A DNA stretch of 64,000 nt from JASHPR01 sp963778075 (GTDB lineage Bacteria > Actinomycetota > Actinomycetes > Streptosporangiales > Streptosporangiaceae). Both the position numbers and the translations under genes were made by a program. The DNA lies in the NCBI GenBank assembly GCA_963778075.1, contig CAVZTJ010000014.1, forward strand, positions 15,256 through 79,255, in the 5' to 3' direction. The notes under the pieces were generated by a model, which saw only the letters and a program-made list of their open reading frames with translations, was not told the origin of the DNA and did not search any database. Positions 28,243 to 33,958 of this stretch are shown piece after piece (position 1 is the first letter of the stretch; every line of letters starts with the position of its first letter).

Positions 28243-28375
28243 GTGGCTCTCTTCCCGAAGCATTTCATGTACCCGGTGTGATAACCCGAGCACCACATCT
28301 CGCAGTAACCGCACGGACATTTTCATCTACCTACACCTGTCGTGCAGACAGTCTCGCAGAGATCCTGCGTCGTCT

Positions 28376-28543
28376 TTACCGATGACAACCACCGGGACCG
28401 CAAAGCAACTGGCACTTGTCCACCTCCGCAAGAAACCGCGGCAGCGACAAGTTGGTGATCTCCGAGATGTTGGCGACCTTAGTATCTCCATCAACATGGT
28501 CGAGCTCTGTCACGCCCACTAGCTTATTAGAGCAACTGCACAC
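28376..28543 (-). pseudogene. HNH endonuclease remnant inside the tRNA array
   Basis: The 55-codon frame (from a GTG) reads VCSCSNKLVGVTELDHVDGD then LPRFLAEVDKCQLLCGPGGC and HR. LDHVDGDTK and EVDKCQLLC..CH are the core of small HNH homing endonucleases, which usually have a longer N-terminus and continue beyond the second Cys-His pair. Here the gene stops just after the CHR, and a GPGG insertion splits the last CxxCH. It sits between tRNA-Ile and tRNA-Ser(CGA). The stretch 28243-28375 has no gene. Confidence 0.65.
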
Positions 28544-28554
28544 TTGATAATCAG

Positions 28555-28644
28555 AGGAGCCGGTGGGATTCGAACCCACGGAGCGCGTTCCCGCGCTCAG
28601 CCGTTTTCGGGACGGCCGCCTTAATCCGCTCGTGCCACAGCTCC
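28555..28644 (-). tRNA. tRNA-Ser(CGA)
   Basis: Class II tRNA with long variable arm (GAGCGCGGGAACGCGCTC). Acceptor GGAGCTG/CGGCTCC. Stem GCCGT/ACGGC around CCCGAAA gives CGA with C33. Discriminator position reads T rather than the usual G. Confidence 0.82.
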
Positions 28645-28737
28645 ATAGTGCGCGGGGCACCATATCTCCGGTCCCGGGTCGCTAATCGCTGCAGTCCTAG
28701 GAACCGCCTTAGCCCGCAAGGCTGCCAGGCCCATACG

Positions 28738-28825
28738 AGGAGCGGGCGGGATTTGAACCCGCGGACGCCGTAGCATCACCTGATTAGCAATCAGGTCCCG
28801 TACAGCCACTCCGGGCCACCGCTCC
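28738..28825 (-). tRNA. tRNA-Ser(GCT)
   Basis: Class II tRNA. Perfect acceptor GGAGCGG/CCGCTCC, stem CCTGA/TCAGG around TTGCTAA giving GCT, T-loop TTCAAAT. Discriminator reads T. A gene-free spacer of 93 bp separates it from Ser(CGA). Confidence 0.85.
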
Positions 28826-28829
28826 ATAG

Positions 28830-28901
28830 AGACCCCTGCCGGACTTGAACCGGCCTAGCTGGCTTTGCAGGCCAGCGCCTATCCATCTCGGCCAAGGGGC
28901 C
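28830..28901 (-). tRNA. tRNA-Cys(GCA)
   Basis: Acceptor GGCCCCT/AGGGGTC, discriminator T (the Cys identity base), stem CTGGC/GCCAG around CTGCAAA giving GCA, T-arm GCCGG-TTCAAGT-CCGGC. Confidence 0.88.
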
Positions 28902-29018
28902 AAGCTACGTACCATTGCCCTGCGCGACTGACTACGAACTCCTCCGGCCGCGGACGGTGCAACACCTTAGTTCTCCCGTTGCCGCGCTCGCGACCGCAGC
29001 GGGAGCCAGTTCCGATCG

Positions 29019-29101
29019 TGCGCCGGGAGGGGGTCGAACCCTCACGCCCGTAGGGCACTGGTTCCTGGGACCAGCGCGTCTGCCTGTTTCGCCACCAGCG
29101 C
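29019..29101 (-). tRNA. tRNA-Leu(CAG)
   Basis: Class II tRNA with variable arm TGCCCTACGGGCGT. Acceptor GCGCTGG/CCGGCGC, discriminator A. Stem CTGGT/ACCAG around CCCAGGA gives CAG with C33. It is the only Leu tRNA of the array and reads the codon CUG. Confidence 0.85.
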
Positions 29102-29105
29102 ATGG

Positions 29106-29177
29106 AGCGGATAGCGGGGATCGAACCCGCGGCCCTCACCTTGGCAAGGTGACGCTTTACCACTGAGCTACATCCGC
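29106..29177 (-). tRNA. tRNA-Gly(GCC)
   Basis: Acceptor GCGGATG/TATCCGC, discriminator T, stem TCACC/GGTGA around TTGCCAA giving GCC. Regular D- and T-arms. Confidence 0.9.
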
Positions 29178-29181
29178 ATGG

Positions 29182-29253
29182 AGCCTGCCCGGAGAATTGA
29201 ACTCCGTCTACCGCCTGACCAAGGCGGCGTGCTGTCGTTACCACTAGGCAGGC
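29182..29253 (-). tRNA. tRNA-Thr(GGT)
   Basis: Perfect acceptor GCCTGCC/GGCAGGC, stem CCGCC/GGCGG around TTGGTCA giving GGT, T-arm CGGAG-TTCAATT-CTCCG. Confidence 0.88.
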
Positions 29254-29321
29254 GTGGGCCGGAGCAAGCAAAGGCGGTGCTCTGCGTCGCCCCGGACCGG
29301 CGCTTATTCCAGCACAGCTGG

Positions 29322-29365
29322 CCGGGCAGGACTCGAACCTGCGTCGCTAATCCCTGGTCAAGCGA
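29322..29365 (-). pseudogene. tRNA 3' half
   Basis: A complete T-arm GCAGG-TTCGAGT-CCTGC and 3' strand CCGGCCAGC are present, but upstream (minus strand) there is no recognisable anticodon arm or 5' half. Instead the sequence runs into the LAGLIDADG remnant. It looks like a tRNA cut by insertion or deletion. Confidence 0.5.
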
Positions 29366-29494
29366 GATCCGAACACGAACCCGTGGGCCTTGCCTGGCGT
29401 CAGCCGGAACACGCTGTGCGATGAATGACCCTTCTCCCTCAAGAAGCCCGGCCAACCAAGCCAGCTCAACATCCGACATCTTACGAATCTGCAT
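29366..29494 (-). pseudogene. LAGLIDADG homing endonuclease N-terminal remnant
   Basis: The minus-strand frame starts MQIRKMSDVELAWLAGLLEG then EGSFIAQRVPADARQGPRVR. ELAWLAGLLEGEGSF is the first LAGLIDADG motif of small actinobacterial and phage homing endonucleases. After about 45 residues homology is lost and the frame runs into the T-arm of a broken tRNA. The second catalytic motif is absent. Confidence 0.65.
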
Positions 29495-29529
29495 ACTATC
29501 ATTATATAATCTGCATACATCATTATATA
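29487..29529. repeat. AT-rich tandem direct repeat
   Basis: ATCTGCATACTATCATTATATA (in two parts ATCTGCATAC and TATCATTATATA) at 29487-29508 is repeated as ATCTGCATAC-ATCATTATATA at 29509-29529. The repeat differs by one base. It directly overlaps and precedes the LAGLIDADG remnant start and is the most AT-rich spot of the array. Confidence 0.75.
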
Positions 29530-29530
29530 G

Positions 29531-29598
29531 AGCCGCCGTTCGGTGTCGGACCGAACCTCTCGCCTTACGAAGGCGAGGCCGCAGCCGTGCGCGACGGC
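29531..29598 (-). tRNA. tRNA-Thr(CGT)
   Basis: Acceptor GCCGTCG/CGGCGGC and stem TCGCC/GGCGA around TTCGTAA give CGT. T-arm TTCGG-TCCGACA-CCGAA has an altered loop. At 68 nt with a compressed D-arm it is degenerate. Confidence 0.6.
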
Positions 29599-29603
29599 AT
29601 AGC

Positions 29604-29675
29604 TGGCCACCCTGGTCTCGAACCAGGAAGTTCCGGGGTCAGGGCCCGGCAGGTCTACCAATTCCCTCAGTGGCC
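29604..29675 (-). tRNA. tRNA-Gln(CTG)
   Basis: Acceptor GGCCACT/GGTGGCC, T-arm CCTGG-TTCGAGA-CCAGG, stem CCGGG/CCCGG around CCCTGAC giving CTG with C33. The D-arm GGGAATTGGTAGACC resembles that of Leu tRNAs, but no long variable arm is present. Confidence 0.75.
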
Positions 29676-29681
29676 ATCGAG

Positions 29682-29754
29682 TACGAGCGGCGGGACTCGA
29701 ACCGGCACTGTGCGGATTTTGGAGCGTATCTCTGCCAGTTGGAACTACGGCCGC
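29682..29754 (-). tRNA. tRNA-Trp(CCA)-like, anticodon stem not paired
   Basis: Acceptor GCGGCCG/CGCTCGT and T-loop TTCGAGT are acceptable, and CTCCAAA looks like a Trp anticodon loop. The flanking ATACG and ATCCG do not pair, so this copy is probably defective. A sounder Trp gene lies at 30542. Confidence 0.45.
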
Positions 29755-29755
29755 G

Positions 29756-29827
29756 TGCGCCGCCAGGGTCTCGAACCCCATTCCCTGGATTAAGAGTCCG
29801 TTGCATCACCAGTCATGCTTGCGGCGC
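29756..29827 (-). tRNA. tRNA-Lys(CTT)
   Basis: Perfect acceptor GCGCCGC/GCGGCGC, D-stem GCAT/ATGC, loop CTCTTAA giving CTT. The anticodon stem ACGGA/TCCAG is weak in its outer two pairs. Confidence 0.75.
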
Positions 29828-29831
29828 TCAG

Positions 29832-29903
29832 AGACGACGGCGGGAGTCGAACCCGCGTGACCAGGGTGGAAGCCCGGCACCTAAGCCGTTCGGTCACTTC
29901 TCC
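29832..29903 (-). tRNA. tRNA-Gly(TCC), second copy
   Basis: Stem CCGGG/CCTGG around CTTCCAC gives TCC; T-arm GCGGG-TTCGACT-CCCGC; discriminator T. Acceptor GGAGAAG/CGTCGTC has two A-G mismatches. Confidence 0.65.
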
Positions 29904-29904
29904 G

Positions 29905-29975
29905 TGGATCCCGCAGGTACTGACCCTGCCTCTGCGCTTTTCAGGCGACCGCTAATCCATCTCAGCTAGAGATCC
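29905..29975 (-). tRNA. tRNA-Phe(GAA)
   Basis: Acceptor GGATCTC/GGGATCC, discriminator A, loop CTGAAAA giving GAA. The T-loop GTCAGTA has G54, and the outer anticodon stem is mispaired, so function is uncertain. Confidence 0.68.
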
Positions 29976-30041
29976 AGGAATCCGGGGGTGCAGCACGGCG
30001 AAGACCCTCCTCCGTAGACCGCACTGGGGTTCACCCCGTGG

Positions 30042-30113
30042 TCGGGATACAAGGACTCGAACCTTGACTGCCTGCTCCCAAAGCAGGCGCGCTAACCCTT
30101 ACGCGACATCCCG
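30042..30113 (-). tRNA. tRNA-Pro(TGG)
   Basis: Acceptor CGGGATG/TATCCCG, stem CCTGC/GCAGG around TTTGGGA giving TGG, T-arm CAAGG-TTCGAGT-CCTTG. The neighbouring stretches 29976-30041 and 30114-30234 hold no recognised gene. Confidence 0.88.
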
Positions 30114-30234
30114 GTGTCTGGTGCTCCCACAATGACCGGCCGCCGTTTGCACGGAGCTGAGCCCGCGTATTGCGCTCGACCTCCCGGACGTTCTTCTGCC
30201 GAACCCCAGCCGGGCCGTGGTGCGGCGCACCCTG

Positions 30235-30305
30235 TCTGAGTAGCTGGATTTAACCAGCGGCCTTGCGCTCCCGAAGCGCGCTCTGACCAAGCTGGCTATA
30301 CCCAG
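30235..30305 (-). tRNA. tRNA-Pro(CGG)
   Basis: Acceptor CTGGGTA/TACTCAG, discriminator A, stem CGCGC/GCGCA around TTCGGGA giving CGG. The T-arm GCTGG-TTAAAT-CCAGC has a six-base loop, one short of normal. Confidence 0.7.
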
Positions 30306-30378
30306 TCTGCCACCGCTCCGTTTCGGTCCAGGGTAACGCGGTATCCGCCACCCTGGCTGTCCCCAAGTGGTGGTCTCG

Positions 30379-30451
30379 TGGAGATGCCCGGAATCGAACC
30401 GGGTCGGCAACGCTTGCAGGGCGCACCCGCTAACCTCAGCTACTCATCCCC
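30379..30451 (-). tRNA. tRNA-Ala(TGC)
   Basis: Acceptor GGGGATG/CATCTCC, T-arm CCCGG-TTCGATT-CCGGG, loop CCTGCAA giving TGC with C33. The typical Ala G3-U70 pair is present (G3 with T70). Confidence 0.8.
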
Positions 30452-30455
30452 AGGT

Positions 30456-30479
30456 GCCGGGAGGATGGCGCCTCCCGGC
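30456..30479. terminator. Hairpin between tRNA-Ala and tRNA-Trp
   Basis: GCCGGGAGG pairs exactly with CCTCCCGGC around ATGGCG. It could be a processing or termination hairpin within the array. Confidence 0.5.
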
Positions 30480-30541
30480 TAATGCTCACGCTCTGGAGTT
30501 GTCAATTAACTTGCACGTTCGCCCCGCAGGGCGGTGCTCCG

Positions 30542-30613
30542 CACGGGCGCAAGGATTCGAACCCTGACCAAGCGAGTTGGAGTCGCTCATGCTTGCCGTT
30601 ACACCACGCCCAT
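30542..30613 (-). tRNA. tRNA-Trp(CCA)
   Basis: Acceptor ATGGGCG/CGCCCGT, discriminator G (Trp identity base), stem AGCGA/TCGCT around CTCCAAC giving CCA, T-arm CAGGG-TTCGAAT-CCTTG. It is the first gene of the array in the direction of transcription. Confidence 0.82.
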
Positions 30614-30632
30614 ATGTGTTCAGTAATGCAAA

Positions 30633-30663
30633 CCGCCCGTCAGGGGGATTTCCCTGCGGGCGG
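30633..30663. terminator. Strong hairpin upstream of the tRNA array
   Basis: CCGCCCG pairs with CGGGCGG and CAGGG with CCCTG with one bulged T. It isolates the array from upstream transcription. Between 30664 and 30888 no gene is recognised. Confidence 0.6.
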
Positions 30664-30888
30664 CTTCCTGGTATCTGCTTCTGCTTCTACCCGGGAGCCT
30701 CCGCGCTGGTACCGCGCATCGCGGACGGCAGGATGGCGGCGTGCCAATCCTGATTCCGCTTCGCTGAGAACCTGCGTTCCATAACATCCACGGTACGGAC
30801 AGACCCAGGCGAAGGCAACGTTTTTTTCGGGCAACCCACATCGACCCTAGCTGGCCCGATGTAATCCGGCCGGATATCGGCGGACAGG

Positions 30889-31075
30889 TTAATTCCGGGC
30901 GGTCCCGGGTTCGCGCTGGTCTGCGGTCACCAGCGCGGTCTCGTAGGCCAGGACGACGGCCTAGACCCCCGATCACGCAGGCCGAGCTTGGTCAGCACGC
31001 CGCCGACGTAGGGTCTTGACGGTGCTCTCCTCGATCACCAGCTCGGCGGCGATCTCGGTGGCTGCACGAGGTGGA
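30889..31075 (-). pseudogene. Remnant of a LuxR-type response regulator C-terminus
   Basis: Three frames carry pieces of a LuxR HTH end: ATEIAAELVIEESTVKT, then VGGVLTKLGLRD, then VVLAYETALVTADQREPGTA ending at TAA. STVKT..VLTKLGLRDR..VVLAYETGL is the familiar recognition helix and C-terminus of NarL/LuxR response regulators. The receiver domain is missing and two frameshifts occur. Confidence 0.6.
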
Positions 31076-31108
31076 TGAAACAGGTGTCAGCGTCCCAGCC
31101 CGCGCCTG

Positions 31109-31678
31109 CTACGACCTCGGCTCGACGACCCTGGTCACGACCCAGCGGTGCTTGCCGATCTTGCGGTCACGGACGAACCCGAGCTTCTCATAGGTCGACA
31201 AGGCGCCGTTGAACAGGAAGCCGGCGGGCACCGAACCGGCGGCCTCCGGGTATCCCTCGATGATCCCCCCGCCTAGGCCCGCGATGAGATCAAGCGCACC
31301 GGCGAGCGCCGCACTCGCCACGCCCTGGCGCCGGTGCCCCTTCCCGACATAGCAGCATGCGATCCGCCAGTCAGGAGAGGCGGTCTGGCCTTTTTCGTAC
31401 GCCACCCGGTTCTTGATCCGCGGCACCTCGCCGGGTGCGCCGAACTGGCACCAGCCCACGCACTCGTCCCCGTCGAAGACGAGTGCGGCGTGGGCCCGGC
31501 CCTCCCGGACCCGCTGTTCCTTCGCGGCACGGTTCTGCGCCGCATTCCGGGAATCTTCGGGATGGAAGCCCATGCACCAGCACCCGCCAAAGATGCCGTT
31601 GTTGCACTCGACGAGCACGGCGAACGCGGCCCACGTCGACTCATCGAGAGCTTTCACGGTGTACGCGGGTTCGGACAC
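31109..31678 (-). CDS. GNAT family N-acetyltransferase
   Basis: A 189-residue GNAT protein transferring acetyl from acetyl-CoA. Motif A is RIACCYVGKGHRRQGVASAA with the Q/RxxGxG/A loop, and the C-terminal part STYEKLGFVRDRKIGKHRWV is typical. An early segment NNGIFGGCWCMGFHPED is Cys/Trp rich. It is a standalone gene between the LuxR remnant and tRNA-Thr(TGT). The acceptor is unknown. Confidence 0.88.
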   Translation of the reverse strand: MSEPAYTVKALDESTWAAFAVLVECNNGIFGGCWCMGFHPEDSRNAAQNRAAKEQRVREGRAHAALVFDGDECVGWCQFGAPGEVPRIKNRVAYEKGQTASPDWRIACCYVGKGHRRQGVASAALAGALDLIAGLGGGIIEGYPEAAGSVPAGFLFNGALSTYEKLGFVRDRKIGKHRWVVTRVVEPRS

Positions 31679-31798
31679 GCGGCCCAGCCTAATGCCGGGG
31701 CCACGGCACGAGCCTCTTCGTACCGCACCAGGCCGAGGACCGGAAGTGGCGGTGCCTACTGGTTATTCAGGGCTGTCCGGGCCACCCCCGGGGTGGGA

Positions 31799-31870
31799 GC
31801 CGGTGAGCGGATTCGAACCGCTGGCCTGCCGTTTACAAGACGGCTGCTCTGCCAACTGAGCTACACCGGC
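31799..31870 (-). tRNA. tRNA-Thr(TGT), canonical
   Basis: Every stem is perfect: acceptor GCCGGTG/CACCGGC, D GCTC/GAGC, anticodon GCCGT/ACGGC around CTTGTAA (U33 present), T AGCGG-TTCGAAT-CCGCT. It lies 1.2 kb outside the array and looks like an ordinary host tRNA, a possible attachment site. Confidence 0.95.
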
Positions 31871-32127
31871 GTGAGGCTCGCTGCATGGTAGCCCACTGCA
31901 CGCCCGGCCTGCCCACCGGCTACTCGGCGCGCAGGATGATGGCGGGCCTGGTCGGCCCAGCCGCGGTCGAGCAGCTGCTGCACGGTCGTCACCTCCTCGG
32001 CGACCGGCAGCCAGACGCGAGGCCACTGCTGCCGTACGCGGCGGGCGAGCCGGTCTTGCGAAGAGTGATGGGTCAACTACACAGCCACCGAGGGCGGGGA
32101 CTGGCTGCGGCTGGCATCATCGGGAAC

Positions 32128-32472
32128 ATGAGTGTGGTGAAGATCAACGCAATCACGGTGCCCGCAGACAGCGGGGACGAGCTGACCCAGCGGTTCGCCA
32201 AGCGGGCCGGCGCGGTCGATAACCAGGACGGGTTCGAGGGCTTTGAGCTGCTGAAGCCAACCGACGAGCGCACCACCTGGCTCGTGGTCACCCGGTGGCG
32301 GGACGAGGCCTCGTTCCAGGCCTGGCTGCACTCCCCCGCGTTCGGCCACGGGCACCGCTCCGCGGCCGAGCGGAGCGGTGGCGAGGCACCGCCAGCGGTC
32401 GGCGTCAGCAGCGAACTGTGGTCCTACGAGATCGCGGGCGGCTCCGCCGGACAGGGCTCCGCGTCTGGCTGA
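32128..32472 (+). CDS. Antibiotic biosynthesis monooxygenase (ABM) family protein
   Basis: A 114-residue ferredoxin-like fold protein: MSVVKINAITVPADSGDELT then NQDGFEGFELLKPTDERTTW, LVVTRWRDEASFQAWLHSPA and FGHGHRSA. This matches ABM proteins of the MhuD/HmoB heme-degrading-like group, where the W..F..H pattern shapes the pocket. A longer in-frame start would pass through non-conserved sequence, so ATG 32128 is chosen. Substrate (heme or quinone type) is uncertain. Confidence 0.87.
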   Translation: MSVVKINAITVPADSGDELTQRFAKRAGAVDNQDGFEGFELLKPTDERTTWLVVTRWRDEASFQAWLHSPAFGHGHRSAAERSGGEAPPAVGVSSELWSYEIAGGSAGQGSASG

Positions 32473-32499
32473 TGCCGGGCCGCCCCGGACCCAGAAGTA

Positions 32500-32539
32500 A
32501 AGGCGGGCGGCCACCGGGTTAACGGTGGCCGCCCGCCTT
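32500..32539. terminator. Long bidirectional terminator
   Basis: A perfect 17-bp stem (32500-32516 with 32523-32539) around GGTTAA, followed by GGGTTTCC. It serves the ABM gene and possibly the convergent serine hydrolase gene. Confidence 0.85.
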
Positions 32540-32646
32540 GGGTTTCCCCCCCGCCCAGTAAGACGCGCGACCTACCGGGCGGGATTACACGCGGCGATCA
32601 GAGTTTGGCGCCGGGCGCGCAATCTCATCGCGGTGCCGTCGCAATC

Positions 32647-33888
32647 TCATCGCGGTGCCATCGCGGCGCAGACGGCGAGCAGCTCGGCCTGGCGCAGCAC
32701 GGCCAGCACTTCCGGATGCACGGTGGTACCGAGCTGCTCGTTCGCGGTCACGGTGACCGAGTTGCCGCCGCCGAGCGTGGCGGCGCCGAACTGGGTGTAG
32801 CCGAGAGTGTTCCCGGTGTGCCCGTAGACGGTGCCACAGCTCGTGACGTACTTGAATACGGCCAGGCCGGCCGAGTTCGTGCCGGGCCCCGGCGGAGAGG
32901 AGTTGCCCGGTACGAAGCTCAGCTGGGCGGCCTGGGCCTGGCGGGTGAAGAAGAGCGGCGCGAGGTAGTCGCGGATGAACGTGTTCATCTCCGCCGGGGT
33001 GGACGCGATGCCGCCTGACGCCCAGGCCGCCGAGGCCGTAAGCGCCTCGCTGACGTCCTCCGACGGCTGGCCGGGCTCCAGCTGGTAGCCGTGCAGGTAC
33101 GGGCGCGGCATCCGGAACCCGGACGGCAGGCTGGTCTGGCTGAGCCTGGCTCGCTGGTATACGAGCGTGCTCAGCAGTGAGTTGTAGCTGCGGCCGGTCA
33201 CCGCCTCGGCCATCATCGCGGCGACCACGTTGTCTGAGTTGTCGTACTTGTAGCGGCTGCCGGGCCGGAACTGCAGCGGCTTGCCGAAGACGTAGCGCAG
33301 CAGCTGGTCGGGCAGGATGGTCGCGCGCGGGTACCGCGCAAGACGTTCCCGCAGCGCCTTGCTCTTGGTGTAGTCGGGCAGGCCACTGCGATGCTGCAGC
33401 ACGTCCTGCAGCGTGACCGGGTGCCAGGCGCGCGGCAGCGCGGGGAGCACCTGGCCGATCGTGGAGCTGAGCCGGAGCTTCCCGCTGCTGACCAGGCTGA
33501 GCGCGACCGCTCCGCTGTAGGTCTTGGCGAAGGTGGCCAGCCGGGCGTGATCGGACGTGCTGAGCGGCCGGCGGTCGGCCAGGCTTGCCGTCCCCGCCTG
33601 GTAGACGGCGCTCTGGCCGCCGTGCTGGACGATCGCGATCACGCCGGGCGGCCCGTAGGGCATGGCCACCAGCTGGTTGAGGGCCTTCTGCAACGCCACC
33701 GCGGTCGTGACCTGCGTGCGGGCCTTGGTGCGGGCCGTGGTCTGGGCCGATGTGGCCCCGTCCGGCGTGGCACGGGCAGCGTGGTGGACGGCGGAGGCGC
33801 TGCCGGGCGTGGCCGCCGCGGCGATGGCCAGCATGCCGCCAACGGCCGTGGCCGCCGCCAATGACCTTACAGAGCGTTTGTAGGCCAT
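32647..33888 (-). CDS. Secreted serine hydrolase, beta-lactamase/D-alanyl-D-alanine carboxypeptidase-like
   Basis: A 413-residue exported protein. Signal peptide: MAYKRSVRSLAAATAVGGML then AIAAAATPGSASA. The class C beta-lactamase-like fold is shown by YxN as YDN in RYKYDNSDNV and HTG in YGHTGNTLGY. The SxxK site, normally like RIASVAK, reads RLATFAK, with Thr in place of the nucleophilic Ser. If the sequence is right, activity may be altered or lost. ATG 33888 is used because it places the signal peptide at the N-terminus. Confidence 0.85.
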   Translation of the reverse strand: MAYKRSVRSLAAATAVGGMLAIAAAATPGSASAVHHAARATPDGATSAQTTARTKARTQVTTAVALQKALNQLVAMPYGPPGVIAIVQHGGQSAVYQAGTASLADRRPLSTSDHARLATFAKTYSGAVALSLVSSGKLRLSSTIGQVLPALPRAWHPVTLQDVLQHRSGLPDYTKSKALRERLARYPRATILPDQLLRYVFGKPLQFRPGSRYKYDNSDNVVAAMMAEAVTGRSYNSLLSTLVYQRARLSQTSLPSGFRMPRPYLHGYQLEPGQPSEDVSEALTASAAWASGGIASTPAEMNTFIRDYLAPLFFTRQAQAAQLSFVPGNSSPPGPGTNSAGLAVFKYVTSCGTVYGHTGNTLGYTQFGAATLGGGNSVTVTANEQLGTTVHPEVLAVLRQAELLAVCAAMAPR

Positions 33889-33958
33889 GAACGAAGAGTA
33901 ATCAGCCAGGCCCCGGAAACCGCGGCACGACACCAGCTCTTTCGGGCCGATCTGCGGG

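Larger units (their letters stand above)
26988..30613 (-). other. tRNA array: 31 tRNA-like genes plus one half gene
   Basis: All are on the minus strand, often 1-5 nt apart. Anticodons read by eye from right to left (transcription order): Trp CCA, Ala TGC, Pro CGG, Pro TGG, Phe GAA, Gly TCC, Lys CTT, Trp-like CCA, Gln CTG, Thr CGT, a 3' half, Thr GGT, Gly GCC, Leu CAG, Cys GCA, Ser GCT, Ser CGA, Ile GAT, Val TAC, Lys TTT, Gly TCC, Glu CTC, Glu TTC, Met CAT, Asn GTT, Asp GTC, Val GAC, Arg ACG, Val CAC, His GTG, Tyr GTA, Arg CCG. All 20 amino acids occur. CCA ends are mostly not encoded. Homing-endonuclease remnants lie within. Confidence 0.9.

Noticed and set aside
26988..30613. CRISPR array
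   Set aside because: The regular repeats are tRNA T-arms (TTCGA type) with different spacers and cloverleaf pairing; there are no cas genes.
30664..30888. Possible further tRNAs or a small gene right of the array
   Set aside because: CTTCGCTGAGAACCTGCG-type fragments do not fold as a tRNA, and open frames lack recognisable protein features.
31861..32076. Minus-strand open frame of 71 codons beside tRNA-Thr
   Set aside because: It overlaps the tRNA and has no family-like sequence; the tRNA explains the position.
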